Source: Ilex aquifolium
Taxonomy: Eukaryota > Streptophyta > Magnoliopsida > Aquifoliales > Aquifoliaceae
DNA: 64,000 bases
Direction: 5' to 3'
NCBI GenBank assembly: GCA_951799425.1
Contig: OX637409.1
Location: 10,698,960 to 10,762,959 of the forward strand
Under the pieces are notes generated by a model, which saw only the letters and a program-made list of their open reading frames with translations, was not told where the DNA came from and did no database searches. The translations under genes were made by a program, and so were the position numbers. This document shows positions 1-10,966 of this stretch, one piece after another (position 1 is the first letter of the stretch; every line of letters begins with the position of its first letter).

Positions 1-29
1 GGATACAACAACGTTTTTCCAATCAATCA
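1..29 (+). repeat. 3' tail of an N-type (Athila-like) LTR
   Basis: The bases match the last part of the plus-oriented LTR ending at 9931 (both carry acaacaacgtttttc). They end in ccaatcaatca, like the N-family LTR ends at 17525 and, on the minus strand, at 24928 and 30002. The sequence then switches abruptly to the interior of a minus-strand Athila element. It is therefore the right edge of another insertion that lies mostly outside the window. Whether it is a solo LTR or a full element cannot be seen. Confidence 0.65.
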
Positions 30-256
30 TGCACCTCACCCCCCAACTTGATCCATGCATTGTCCTCAATGCAACAAAAAAGATATGATATGCAATGAAG
101 GACTATAAAAAGATGAGTAGGGTTAGAGAACACCTCGCACTTGAGCTTTTGACAAAAACACCAATATCTGCAACTAAGAAAAAGAACACTATACGAAAAG
201 ATAAAATAAGTAACATGAACAGTTAAATTAAATAAAAATGATTGAACACTAAAAAG

Positions 257-1493
257 CATAAGAACAGTTACTCCTCCAACAAGTCCGGGTAAACCGGATC
301 CATCAAATCTTCCTCCACTCTTTGTCCTTCAAAACTCTCGAAAAATGGCTTAAGTCTTTAGCCATTGACCTTGAATGGCTTGCCATCTTCGGGGTTTGTG
401 ACTTCCACAGCTCCATTGGGGTAGGCCACCTTGACAAGATAGGGGCCACCCCTATGGGATCGGAGTTTCCCTTGAAAGATTGAGAGACGATAGTTGTATA
501 AAAGCACTTTTGGCCGGGTTCAAATGGCTTCCTTACAATGGATTTGTCATGAAAGATCTTAGCTCGCTCTTTTGAAATTTTAGAGCTCTCATACGTATCT
601 CTTCGAATCTCTTCCAATTCATTCAATTCAAGCTTCATATTCTCTTCGACCATTCTCAAATTGAAGTTTAGAGTCTTTATGGCCCAATAGGTCTTATGTT
701 CCATTTCAACAGGCAAATGGCAAGCCTTTCCATAGACAAGCCGATAGGGAGACATGCCTAGAACAGTCTTGTAAGCAGTGCGGTAAGCCCAAAGGGCATT
801 AGTCAACCTAAATGACCAATCCTTCCTATTGGGATTCACCATTTTCTCTAGGATATTCCTGATTTTTCTATTGGCCAACTCGGCTTGGCCATTGGTTTGT
901 GGGTGATATGCAATGGACACCTTGTGTGTGATGCCATACTTATGCATCAATGATGCAAATGGCCTATTACAGAAATGCGAACCATCATTGCTTATCATTG
1001 CACGAGGCATCCCGAACCTCAAAAATATGTTCTCCTTGAGAAACTTGACCACGACCAGGTGGTCATTGGTCTTGGTTGGGATAGCCTCCACCCATTTGGA
1101 CACATAGTCCACTACCAGCAGAATGTATAGGTAGCCAAATGACACGGGAAAGGGACCCATGAAGTCGATGCCCCAACAATCAAATATCTCGATAACAAGT
1201 ACAGGGGAGAAGGGCATCATGTTCCTTCGGGTCACACTACCCAAACGTTGGCACCTATCACATTCTTTACATAAAGAGATACAATCTTTTATCAAAGAGG
1301 GCCAATAAAAACCTAACTGTAAAATCTTTGCCGAAGTCTTCTTTGAAGAGAAATGGCCACCGCATGCCTCTGAATGGAAAAATGCAAGGACTTCCTGTTG
1401 TTCATTTTCTGGTACGCATCTTCGCATGACTTGGTCAGGGCAGTACTTGAACAGGTATGGGTTGTCGAAGTAAAAGTACTTCACATCCGCCAT
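257..1493 (-). pseudogene. Athila-type integrase (pol C-terminal part)
   Basis: This is the best preserved part of the element, a 396-codon open stretch. From the N-terminus it shows a zinc-binding HHCC region (HSEACGGH, then CKECDRC) and then the DDE core. The first Asp is in GIDFMGPFP, the second in SNDGSHF and the Glu in [10 protein letters not shown], so all three catalytic residues are present. The usual Athila tail follows ([15 protein letters not shown]). After about position 520 the reading changes to another frame, and the expected end of the integrase continues out of frame to about 257. It would insert element cDNA into nuclear chromatin, but the upstream breaks mean no intact polyprotein can be made. 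Confidence 0.85.
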
Positions 1494-1659
1494 GAATCTC
1501 CGTCTATCCTTCGGGCTCCAGTGAGATGATAGTTGTCCTATTGCAAGATAACTACATATGTCAGCATATCAGGGACAAAAAGAATGAATCGAAAGTAAAT
1601 ACTCGTCAGGAAAAAAGTCAGGGATAGGAATGTGCTCATCAGCATCTTGCATCACAAGT

Positions 1660-2751
1660 TAGGATAAATGGTCCGCCACCACGTTCTCAACTCCCTTTTT
1701 ATCTTTGATCGTCAAGTTGAATTCTTGTAGGAGGAGTATCCACCTAATGAGTCTCGGTTTGGCATCTTGCTTAGGCAACAAATACTTCAAAGTAGAGTGA
1801 TCGGTATAGACTACTAAGGTGAACCAATGATGTAAGACCGGAATTTATCCAATGCAAATACTACAACTAGCAACTTTTTTTTAGTAGTAGTGTAATTCAT
1901 TTGTGGTTCATTAAGAGTCTTACTAGCATAGTATATTACATAGGGTCTCTTGTCTTCCCTTTGACCGAGCACAGCGTCGACTGCGTAGTCACTCGCGTCG
2001 CACATAAGCTCAAATGGTGAGTCTCACTTGGGTGGTTGCATAATTGGAGGTGAAATGAGCATGTTCTTTAATTTTTTAAAGGATACCTCACAATCATCTG
2101 ACCAAACAAATGGGACATCTTTTGTAAGCAAATTGGTCAAAGGTCGGGCCAATGCACTAAAATCCTTAATAAAACGACGATAAAAGCCGGCATGGCCAAT
2201 AAACGACCTGATATCTTTGATGACCTTTGGCGTAGGGAGGTTGGAAATGGCCTCAACCTTTGATTTGTTAACTTCGATCCCCTTTGCCGAGACAATATGC
2301 CCAAGCCCAATTCCTTGTGTCACCATGAAGTGGCACTTCTCCTAGTTGAGGACTAAGTTCTTCTCTTCACATCTTTCAAGAACTCTCTCCAAGTTCTCCA
2401 AACACCCATCGAATGAATCCCCAAACACTGAGAAGTCATCCATAAATACTTCCACAATCTTCTCCACCATATCACTCAAAATTACCATCATGCAACTTTG
2501 AAAAGTCTCTGGGGCATTACACAACCGAAAGGCATGCATCGGTAAGCAAAAGTACCGTAGAGGCAAGTGAAGGTGGTCTTTTCTTGATCCTCCAAAGCGA
2601 CCTCAATCTGGTTGTACCTGGAGTAACCATCCAAGAAGCAGTAAAATAGATGCCCAACTCCTCTTTCCAACACTTAGTCGAGGAATGGCAAAGGAAAGTG
2701 ATCATTTCTTGTGCACAGGATGAGCTTTCGGTAATCAATACACACTCTCTA
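1660..2751 (-). pseudogene. Athila-type reverse transcriptase and RNase H
   Basis: Fragments in several frames add up to a Ty3 RT followed by RNase H. The RT shows the CIDYRKL block near 2720, DGYSRYNQIE near 2610, EKTTFTC and the catalytic FMDDFSVFG box near 2440. RNase H begins with CDASDYAVDAVLG at 2005-1967 and ends with [10 protein letters not shown] at about 1660. Two adjacent stops near 2750, a stop in FLD*VLE near 2675, a frameshift near 2515 and further stops at about 2340, 2022 and 1811 break it. It continues the protease ORF on its left in protein order. The break density implies long inactivity. Confidence 0.88.
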
Positions 2752-3921
2752 TCATGTGATCACCCTTGTTGGAATAAGGTCGTTCTCCTCATTCGTCACC
2801 ACGATGACTCCCAATTTCTTGGGTACTACTTGTGTGGGGGTAACCCACTTACTCTCAGCAATCGGAAAAATGATGCTCACGTCAAGTAGCTTTAGCACCT
2901 TGTCTCTCAACACATCCTTCATGATTGGATTCAACCTTCTTTGTGGTTGTCGAGACGGCTTGGAGTCTTCTTCATGGTAGATGCGGTGTGTACAAATGAG
3001 GGGGCTTATCCCCTTGATGTCGGTAATTGCCCACCCAATCGCTCCCTTATGCCTCATCAACACTTTCAAAAGCTCATCTTCTTTCTTTGCCTCCAAAGTT
3101 GAGCTAATCACCACCGAAAATTTTTTGTCATCCCCTAGGTATGCATACTTGAGGTGGGATGGTAATGGCTTCAACTCAAAGGTAGGTTTTTGCTCATTCG
3201 ATGGAAAGATCTTCTTGTCTTGATGTGGAAGCTTCTCAAATGTAGGGGTCCATTTTTCTACCTTATTCAAGCTCTCCAAATCCTCTTGATCATCAACCTC
3301 ATCTATATCAACATTCTCCTCCTCCCCTAACTTTAAGGTGCTCATTAGTTCCAAGTGATCCTCCACCAATGTGTCGATCTTATTGATCTCATGTGGCTCT
3401 TCATCATCCCCCGGTTGTTTCGACAAGTTGAAAACATTGAGGTCCATAGTCATGTTCCCAAATGCAAGCTTCATAAGACCGTTCCTGTAATTTATCATAG
3501 CATTAGATGTGGCAAGAAAAGGCCTACCAAGTATGACAGGGATTTGGGAGCTAAGATTTGTAACCAAGTGAGTGTCAAACACAATAAAATCAACAGGGAA
3601 GTAAAATTTATCAACTTGAAATAAAACATCCTCAACTACTTCCCTCGGTGTTCTGACGCTACGATCCGCCAACTAAAGAGTGATTGGAGTTGGCTTCAAC
3701 TCTTCAAGTTGGAGTTGTTGATACACCGAGTATGGTAGGAGGTTGACATTTGCCCCCAAGTCAAGGAGAGCTCGCTCCACTCGGTAATTTCCTATTGTAA
3801 TGGCAATGGTAGGGAATCTGGGGTCCTTGAACTTTGGTGGGGTGTTAGTCCTCAAGATTGAGCTCACTTCCTCGGTGAGGAATGTCTTATTGTGCACATT
3901 TAGCCTCCTCTTCACGGTACA
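2752..3921 (-). pseudogene. Athila-type aspartic protease and RT N-terminal linker
   Basis: The protein has the retropepsin active-site block ALLDLGANVNLLP near 3760 and the flap-side ILGRPFLATSNAMI near 3520, as expected for an Athila protease that cuts the Gag-Pol polyprotein. A linker of about 120 residues rich in Glu and Asp leads into the start of RT (SRQPQRRLNPIMKDVLRDKVLKLLD near 2930). The frame is the same as that of the gag C-terminal piece upstream, but is interrupted by TAA at about 3922 and TAG at about 3673. The active-site tripeptide is DLG, usual for Athila, rather than DTG/DSG. Confidence 0.85.
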
Positions 3922-4770
3922 TTAATCCTTCAAAATCTTGGCACATGAAGGAATTTTCTTTATGGCATCGAAGAGTGGAATGTTGATTTTGACCTGCTTG
4001 AACATCTCAATTATATCAGAATAGTTAACCACCTTGACGGGTGGCTTCAAACGATTTGGAAAAGGGGTCGGAATAGGGGATGCATGCACACTTTCATCAA
4101 CTATTTTTTCTTTTTCACTCACCTCACCCCCCTCGGAATCATCCTTAATCTCTTTCTCTAATGGCAATGTGGTATTGGGTGAGACTTTTGGCACAATGGT
4201 CTTATCAATTTGTTTGCCACTTCGAAGGGTGGTGACCGCCTTGAGTTGCTCACAACTCTCCTTGATGGGTTCAGATGACTCAATCACATGTTGGCCTTTA
4301 GGGTTTTCTTGGGGTTGAGCGGGGAATTTTCCCTTCTCTTGTTGTGAAGTCCCTATGGCATTGGTAAGTTTTGTGATTTGAGCCGAAATGTTATTATTGT
4401 AGGCAGTTTGGCTTTGGATGAAATTGTAAACCACATCCTCCAAGTTCCTCTTATGGGAAGGTTGGTAGGTGGGAGGATTGTACGGTCCTTGTTGAGAAAA
4501 ACTTTGTGGAGGTGGACTTTTGGAGAAATTTTGTGGTGGTGGGTTTTGTGAATACCCTTGCGGATTAGACCGGGGGTATTGAGAGTTAGACGTTTGACCT
4601 TGACCTTGGTATTGACCTTGCTTGGGAGGCATAGGAGGTGTATATGCATTAGACCCATGAGGAGTGGGATTCTCATTTCTTCAACTAAAGTTCGGGTGAT
4701 TACTCCAACCCGGATTGTAAGTGTTTGAGTGCAGAGAGAATGATTGTCTCGTTTGGTTGAAGGCATTGAC
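3922..4770 (-). pseudogene. Athila gag C-terminal region
   Basis: This low-complexity segment is rich in Pro, Gln and Ser (repeats of the type PPPQNFSKSPPPQSF), followed by a helical stretch (NLEDVVYNFIQSQTAYNN) and TTLRSGKQ, a block that recurs in Athila Gag proteins just before the protease. It lies one frame away from the gag N-terminal part, so a frameshift must exist near 4770, and a TGA interrupts it near 4681. The ORF proper from 4632 down to 3925 is 236 residues. Confidence 0.8.
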
Positions 4771-5818
4771 TTACTCGTAGTACACTTTTAAGTGCCAGAA
4801 TGTTAGGGCACTCCGATATGGAATGCTCCACACTCTCACAAATTGAGCAAAACTCCTCGGTCTTTGAAACATTGGACACCTCGTGTCTCCTATTGACTTC
4901 TAAATTCTCCACCTTCCGTGACAACCTATTGATTTTAGAAAGTAACTCTTCCCGGTCTCTCAAATCATACATCCCTCCCCCATGTACATGATTACTACCT
5001 GGAGACGACCTCGGTTCATCGGTGGGATCCGTGATATCCCAAGATTGTGCATTTTGTGTCAATGTACTAAAGTAGTCTAGGGCCTCATTGGGGTTTTTGT
5101 TTAAGAACTCGCCATTACCCATCATGTCAATGAATTTTCTATGGCCCGGTGTAATCCCTTCATAGAAGAAACTCACCAATTGCCATGATTCAAAACCATG
5201 ATGTGGAATGGATTGTAGCAATTCCTTGTAGCGATCCCAACAGTTGTAAAATTGCTCATTGGACTTTTTCGAGAAGTTTTGGATTTTCTTTTTAAGAGCG
5301 GTGGTTCTAGGCACCGAAAAAAATTTGTTCAAAAACTCGGAAAACATTTGTGCCCAAGAGGTTATGGATCGAGGATGCAAGGAATTCAACCATGCTTTTG
5401 CTTTGTCCTTAAGGGAAAAGAGAAACAATTTCAAGAGAGCTATGTCTTCCATAGTGTGATTAGTGAGGAAGGTTGTAACTATATCCTCGAATTCCTTAAT
5501 GTGCAAATAAGGATTTTCTTTTTCAATTTCGTGAAATGTAGGAAGTAGTTGCAACATTCCCGACTTAACTAGGAAGACATGAGCTTGGACCGGTAAGAGA
5601 ATGCATGAGGGAGTGGTGCTATGTGTGGGTTGGAGAAAATCCCGCATTGACCTCGCCGGAGGATCAATGGGGATATTTTTCCCTTCATTCCTAGGACGGA
5701 AATGTATTCTAGGATTTGGCATTCTAGGGTTTTTCTTTCCCCCACCCCTTTGGGCATTAGCCTCCTCATTCTAAAAGTTATCACCGGCATCCTCAGGTAG
5801 GTCTTGATCAATATTCAT
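4771..5818 (-). pseudogene. Athila gag, capsid and zinc knuckle
   Basis: The likely start is the ATG at 5818 (MNIDQDLPED), with an in-frame TAG at codon 16. The remaining ORF runs 340 residues from 5722. It contains the retrotransposon Gag capsid domain (LFLFSLKDKAKAWLNSL near 5410, then FFSVPRTTALKKKI) and one CCHC knuckle, CSICESVEHSISEC, near 4840. Gag forms the virus-like particle and binds the genomic RNA. The downstream frameshift near 4770 separates it from the rest of the polyprotein. Confidence 0.87.
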
Positions 5819-6008
5819 GTTGGGGCCTAAAGGTTGTCTAACCAATCGATTTTGGTCGTCTCGTCCCCACATACAAAACACTATCTACAAATGAAAAATA
5901 GGTAAACAAAAGTATATACAAAGATCAACGTACCTCAGCCCGTTATGAGAATTCACGGGACTTACCTTCGTTGTCCAAAAATCACCTTCTCAGTTCAACG
6001 CTTTACCT

Positions 6009-6026
6009 TCCCTGGCAATGGCGCCA
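6009..6026 (-). other. Primer binding site, tRNA-Asp type
   Basis: On the minus strand the bases read TGGCGCCATTGCCAGGGA. This differs at two positions from the intact TGGCGCCGTTGCCGGGGA seen at 9936, 29998 and 43539. It lies 4 bp inside the 5' LTR. The mismatches fit the general decay of this element. Confidence 0.85.
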
Positions 6027-6030
6027 AAAA

Positions 6031-7742
6031 TGCTTGAGTTAATCCGTCAACCCTAATTTCCGAACATGAACCCTCAATGTGTGTGTGGCTTATACGGATA
6101 TGGGAGTGTTACTCTCCCCCGGAATGATGCAAGAAATGGGGTAAACGGAATAGTGATGGAATGAAATGTGTGTGTGTGTGTGGACAAAAGTGCTCCCCAA
6201 GCGCAGGGAGACTTTTAAATGTCGTGTTTTATTTCGAAATCGTATTCCAAGGTCGTCTCCTCAGGGAAGTAGGTGAATCGTTTTGAAGGTGATTTTGGTG
6301 AAAAAGGTTAAAGGTGTAAAAATCTTTGAGATTTGAGTTTGGTGATTTTTTTTCTTGATGAAAATGAAATGGAACAAGTGTTGGCTAATCCGAAGAGGTC
6401 ATTCCAATGGGAATGCCAAATCAACTCAAGACCTTCTTTCAATGGTGTCTAGATGTTCGATTGATTCATAGAAAGCGCGGGACTAAAATGGAGGTGAGGA
6501 TTCAAGCATACACCATGACAAGTCTATTGTGTATCAAGAACTCAGAACCATGTCCTCACTCAACCTAGTCAAACTGAATCAACGTACACTACGAGGAGGA
6601 AATAAAAAGAGTTGATTTAGCATACCCAACGGAAACTCTCCCTTGGATTAGCCAACTTGAAGTTTAGCTACTCATATTTAATGCAAGAACATAAATGAAA
6701 TGAAGAGACATTGAGAATAAATGACGATTGGAACTTAAATTAATGCAAGAAAACATAAACTAAAGAAAAGTGCATTTAATACCCATTTGAAGAACTTGAG
6801 ATGAAAACTTAAATGCAACAATGGTAGAATCTAAGATACTCAACTAAACTTGCAATGTACTTGAAGTAAATGACATTAAAGACAATAAATGAAGCTTACA
6901 AGATTCTTAAGAAATATTACAAGTGAAATGGATGGTAGAAATGTAAAAATTTAAGCTTTCTCTCTCTAAACTATGTCTTCTTCCTAGGAGTCTCTCTCTA
7001 CAATGCAATACAATCTGAATAATATGTAATGAATGATGCATTTTCATCCATGGAGCCCTCCTTAGGTGTGTGATAGGCTTCCAATCAAAAGGGGGCTGAC
7101 TTGATGGCTTGGGCAGGCTAGGACAAGCCTAGCCTGCAACTCCCCTCACTTGCCTCTTCTCTCTCCTCCTCTTCAATGCTTAAGCCTCCAAAGTACAAAA
7201 TGAGGTGATAGGAGGCTTGTATGTGTGTAAGAGATGTCAGGGGACAAGTGGGAGAAGTGTAGGTGGGGCCCCCAAATGGCAGAGCTTGAGTTGCAGGCTG
7301 TCTGGACAATCTGAGCAAAACCTTACGAAAGGTTGATGCAAACCTTCCAAAAGGTTTGTGTAGGAACAGTTGAAAAAGCATTCTAGTGAGAAAAACCTTC
7401 CGAAAGGTTGATGCAAACCTTCCGGAAGGTTCATTCCAGTAGACAAAACCTTTTGAAAAGTTTTGGCAGTGACTAGGCAGACCAAGTGCAAACCTTCCGG
7501 AAGGTTTTCATCCAATTTTCCTTTTTCTTGGTTTCTTCACCTTCCAATCATTCCTTTAAGCTATCCCCTCATCTTCATTGATTTCAAACACTTCAATGGG
7601 GGCTTAAATCAAGCCATTTACATCTTTTCACCAACATTTACACAAAACTCCATTAAAGAGAAGATTAAACACATTTCTCCCCAAAAGCAAGTATAAAAAA
7701 GGGCATAACATATACAATATATGCAATGTTTTTTGCTAATCA
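6031..7742 (-). repeat. 5' LTR of the Athila element
   Basis: On the minus strand it starts TGATTAGCAAAAAACATTGC at 7742, which aligns with the N-family LTR start TGATGAGCACAAAATATTGC, and it ends next to the PBS at 6031. The length is 1712 bp. The downstream half aligns with the N-family LTRs (for example the block around the 'gtgtggcttatacgg' stretch at 6070-6150). It holds an array of AACCTTCCGGAAGGTT-like palindromes at 7318-7511. Confidence 0.82.
7318..7511. repeat. Palindrome cluster (AACCTTCCGGAAGGTT type) in the Athila LTR
   Basis: At least six copies or near-copies of a 16-bp self-complementary word occur within 194 bp. Two are exact (7414-7429 and 7492-7507); the others carry one to three changes. 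It occupies the place where N-family LTRs carry CGTACCGGTACG words. Confidence 0.85.
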
Positions 7743-8086
7743 CTTAACCCTTATAACATAAAACATTTTCAAATCTTCACTAAGGAAAAAAAAGAAAACA
7801 TCGACAATTCAAACATACACAGACTTCCTCGCCACCAGCTAATCTGAAAAAGAGGAAATAATGTAGGGTGAACATCAACAACTCAGTAGAGTAACTCAAT
7901 TTCCAAGCAAACAAGTTGGAAAATAGTATAGTTTAGCATGATTGGGCAAAAATCCAAACAAGCATTTGATACATCTATATGAGAAACAGTAAATGTCGAG
8001 CAAAAACAATTAGGTTTGAAAACAATAATACGGTCACAACATCAATACAGTGCCATACCGGTGAGCAAATAATCCTAATAGACCAC
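7743..8086. other. Old host sequence, first piece of a split LTR-like region
   Basis: There is no coding sequence here. Read on the minus strand it has the look of the 3' part of a chromovirus LTR (GAGTTGTTGATGTTCACCC, then GCTGGTGGCGAGG). It is continuous with 32496 once N1 is removed. The last five bases, accac at 8082-8086, are the left TSD of N1. The LTR assignment is an inference. Confidence 0.45.
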
Positions 8087-9931
8087 TGATGAGCACAAAA
8101 TATTGCATATTTCATGGCCTCATTACATGCATTTTAACTCAACTTTGTATTTAAGTACTTAGAGTTAGCCGAAATTATGAATAATGTTGAATTTTTTATG
8201 TTGCAGGTAATTATAGCGTAAATGATGGATTTTATAACCTTGCAACTAAGGATGAATGAGTGGTGAAGAGATGGACACATTCAATGAGGATTTGGAGGCT
8301 TAAAGGTGAAGAAACCAAGAAAAATGAAATTTGGAAGGTTTAGCCCACTGGTTTCCCAAAGTTTTGACACAGTACCGCTGTTGTTCTCATTTTGGACCAT
8401 AATCCACTTCGAATCTGAAAAGTGAAAAACATGAAAGTTTTAGATCTGGATGTCTTCTGTATTATGTCACAATTTCAGCTCAATCGAACAGTTGGATCAA
8501 AAGTTATGACAATTCTACAAAAACTGGTCCGGAGCAAAAACCGTACCAGAAGGCGTACCGGTACGCTTATGCTATTGGAGTTCACAGTACCGGTACGCCA
8601 TGCCCAGAGTGCCAAGAATAGCCCAGACGCCTGCAAATCATCTCCCACTTGCTTGGGGGTCCCACCTACACTTCTCCCACACCTATCCCAAAATGTTCTA
8701 CCTACAACCATGCCTCCCTTACATAATTTGAAGACTTTGGATGCTTGGCATTTAAGGAGGATGGGAGAGAAGGGGGCAGCCATGATGGTTGTAGGCTAAG
8801 TTTCTCTTAGCCTGTCAAGGGCCATCAACTCACCTCCCATTGATGGGAGGCCTACACACACCTAGGGGGACCACCATGGACGAAATTGCAAGGCTCTCAC
8901 ACTCCATATATTCAGCATTCACACAAGATTCAAGGGTGGCTACCTAAGCTTAGGAGTAGTTTTGGTGAAGGAGATGATGAATAGTTAGATTTTTGCATTG
9001 TCTTCACCCATTTTCACTTGTAATATTTTGTAAGGATCTTGTAAGTTTCATTTATTGTCTTTAATGTCATTTATTTCAAGTTCATTTCAAGTTTAGTTCT
9101 ACATTTTACATTTCACCATTGTTATGTCAAACTTTCTTCATTTCTTAGTTTTAAAGTGGGTATTGCAATTCTCTCTTTGTAGTTAAGTTTTCTTGCATTA
9201 AACTAAGTTCAAATCTTCATTTCTCTACAATGTTTTTCCATTACATCTTTGACTTTCCTTCTAGTATAATTAGCTAGAGTTTTAGTTGGTTAATCCAAGG
9301 GAGACCTCCCCGTGACGATTCCATTTCAACTCTTCTTTTTTTCCTCCACTCGGTGTACAGTGGTTCGGTTGACTGGGTTGAGAGTGGATGCGGTTTTGAG
9401 TCTTTGATATCTCATAGGCCTGGTCACGGGTTATGCTTGGATCCTCACCTCCATTTCGTCCCTAACTTCCCACGAATCAATCGTTCATCTTTGCATCATT
9501 GGAGGAAGGCTTTGAGTTGGATTGACATCCTCATTGGAGTGAACTCTTTGGATTAGCCAACACTTGTTTTCATTTCATTTTCATTCAAAACTTCAATCAC
9601 AAAACTCAAACAAAAGATTTTACACTTTTCCCTTTTGTTCACCAAAATCACCTTCACACAACTTGACCTTTCCTTCCCTAAGGAGACGACATTGGAAGAC
9701 TTTTCCAAGTAAAACACGACACTCAAAAGACTCCTTGCGCTTGGGGAGCACTTTTGTTCATTTCGCACATTCCATTTCATACACTCCATTTTCATTTCCA
9801 CCACCATTTTGTTGCCTTTCTTTTGACATCATCCCAAGGGAGAGTGACACTCCCCTACACACTATAAATTATATACACATTAAAGGGATGGTTTTTAGAG
9901 GTTAGGAAACAACAACGTTTTTCACCAAGTA
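8087..9931 (+). repeat. 5' LTR of N1
   Basis: It starts TGATGAGCACAAAATATTGC, matching the 3' LTR start at 23692, and ends aagta just before the PBS, where the 3' LTR ends aagca. It is 1845 bp long. A candidate TATA box (catatatt) lies near 8905, downstream of the palindrome cluster at 8541-8599. Confidence 0.9.
8541..8599. repeat. Palindrome cluster (CGTACCGGTACG type), N1 5' LTR
   Basis: Words gcgtaccggtacgc and cagtaccggtacgc lie among diverged half-copies (ccgtaccagaaggcg). The matching site in the 3' LTR (24148-24214) carries an additional copy. Confidence 0.8.
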
Positions 9932-9935
9932 TTTT

Positions 9936-9953
9936 TGGCGCCGTTGCCGGGGA
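9936..9953 (+). other. Primer binding site of N1, tRNA-Asp type
   Basis: TGGCGCCGTTGCCGGGGA lies 4 bp after the LTR. It is the complement of the 3' end of plant tRNA-Asp, the usual primer of Athila elements. Confidence 0.92.
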
Positions 9954-10075
9954 AGATTAAGCGTCGCGTTCAAAAGGTGATTTTGGGCGGCATAAGTAAG
10001 TCTCGTGATTTTCATCACGGGCCAAGGTATGTTGTCTCATTTGTAAATAGTTTGTTTTAGTTTGTGTTTTTTGTT

Positions 10076-10966
10076 ATGTTTTCTAATTTTTATGAAAATG
10101 TGTATAACCCTTATTTTGAAAATGTGTGTGAGATTTCTGGTGAATATGGACACATCACTAGTGAGTGCCCAATAAATGCCCCTTATTTTGAAAACGTTTG
10201 TGAGATTTGTGGTGAGTATGGACACATCACGAGTGAGTGCCCAATAAATTATCCGGTTCAAAATTTTGCATGTGAAGGTTCAAATTCAATTTTGGCCTCC
10301 GAAATTTTTTACCCCGACCATTATGTTATATCGAGTCATCCGAGTTATGGTTGGGAGAATAAACCTTATAATTTTTCATCCAATCTCACACCACCAAATG
10401 AATTTTCCCATTATCCAACATACGAGGACTCAATCGAACAAGAATTGGAAAATACTCTTTGCGAGTTTATGCTATACCAAATGGAATTCAATGCCCAAAT
10501 AACCCAACAACTTAATACATTGACTAATGCTATAATTGCTATGCATGAAGAACAACATCTTGAGCATAGTCAATGTATTGAGGATGATCATCCCAATGGA
10601 ATGCATATTGATGTTGAATCTCCCACCACTCTAGATTGTGAAAAATTTAATGATGATATTATCTCACATGAGGCTAATGAGCCCAATGTTATTTTTCCAT
10701 CTAAGAGTGGTGTTGAGGTTCAAAATTTTCAACTTGGGGAGGGCATTGAAATGGAGTTGAGTGGGGAAAATTTTAAAGATAAATTGTATACTCCATTGTT
10801 GGAATTGCATAAACTTGCATACACCTCGGTTTGGTTGAGATTTTTGAATCATTATCCTTTATATTGTTGGATAGGTTGGATAGAAAGGGCATTTATACAA
10901 CAAAAAAATTTTAAAATCAAAAAAATCAATGGGCGCAAGCTCATATCCGAATTGAAGCCGGATTGA
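10076..10966 (+). CDS. Tandem CCHC zinc-knuckle protein of N1
   Basis: This is an unbroken 296-residue ORF from the first ATG, about 120 bp after the PBS. The N-terminal 60 residues contain two copies of a unit of about 25 residues (PYFENVCEI-GEYGHITSECPIN). The second, CEICGEYGHITSEC, is a complete CX2CX4HX4C knuckle; the first has Ser in place of the second Cys. The middle is acidic and rich in Asn, Glu and His (EEQHLEHSQCIEDDHP), and the C-terminus is basic (KIKKINGRKLISELKPD). There is no capsid, protease or RT domain. The sister N2 carries the same ORF with three knuckle units (28896-29855). CCHC knuckles usually bind single-stranded nucleic acid, so packaging or chaperone activity on element RNA is a reasonable inference. 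I do not recognise the rest. Confidence 0.75.
   Translation: MFSNFYENVYNPYFENVCEISGEYGHITSECPINAPYFENVCEICGEYGHITSECPINYPVQNFACEGSNSILASEIFYPDHYVISSHPSYGWENKPYNFSSNLTPPNEFSHYPTYEDSIEQELENTLCEFMLYQMEFNAQITQQLNTLTNAIIAMHEEQHLEHSQCIEDDHPNGMHIDVESPTTLDCEKFNDDIISHEANEPNVIFPSKSGVEVQNFQLGEGIEMELSGENFKDKLYTPLLELHKLAYTSVWLRFLNHYPLYCWIGWIERAFIQQKNFKIKKINGRKLISELKPD

Larger units (their letters stand above)
30..7742 (-). mobile_element. Athila-type Ty3 retrotransposon, decayed, 3' LTR not in window
   Basis: Read on the minus strand the order is LTR (7742-6031), tRNA-Asp-type PBS, gag with CCHC knuckle, protease, RT, RNase H, integrase and a polypurine tract at about 36-50. This is the order of the OTA/Athila branch of Ty3 elements. 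The integrase C-terminal region ([18 protein letters not shown]) and the gag domain are characteristic of Athila. Several nonsense codons and at least three frameshifts make it non-coding. It stops at 29/30 against an N-type LTR end, so the left LTR, if present, is outside the window. Confidence 0.9.

Noticed and set aside
8422-8799. 125-codon ORF in the N1 LTR with a counterpart at 24112
   Set aside because: It spans the variable palindrome cluster and is broken or different in other N-type LTRs; conserved only within one LTR pair.
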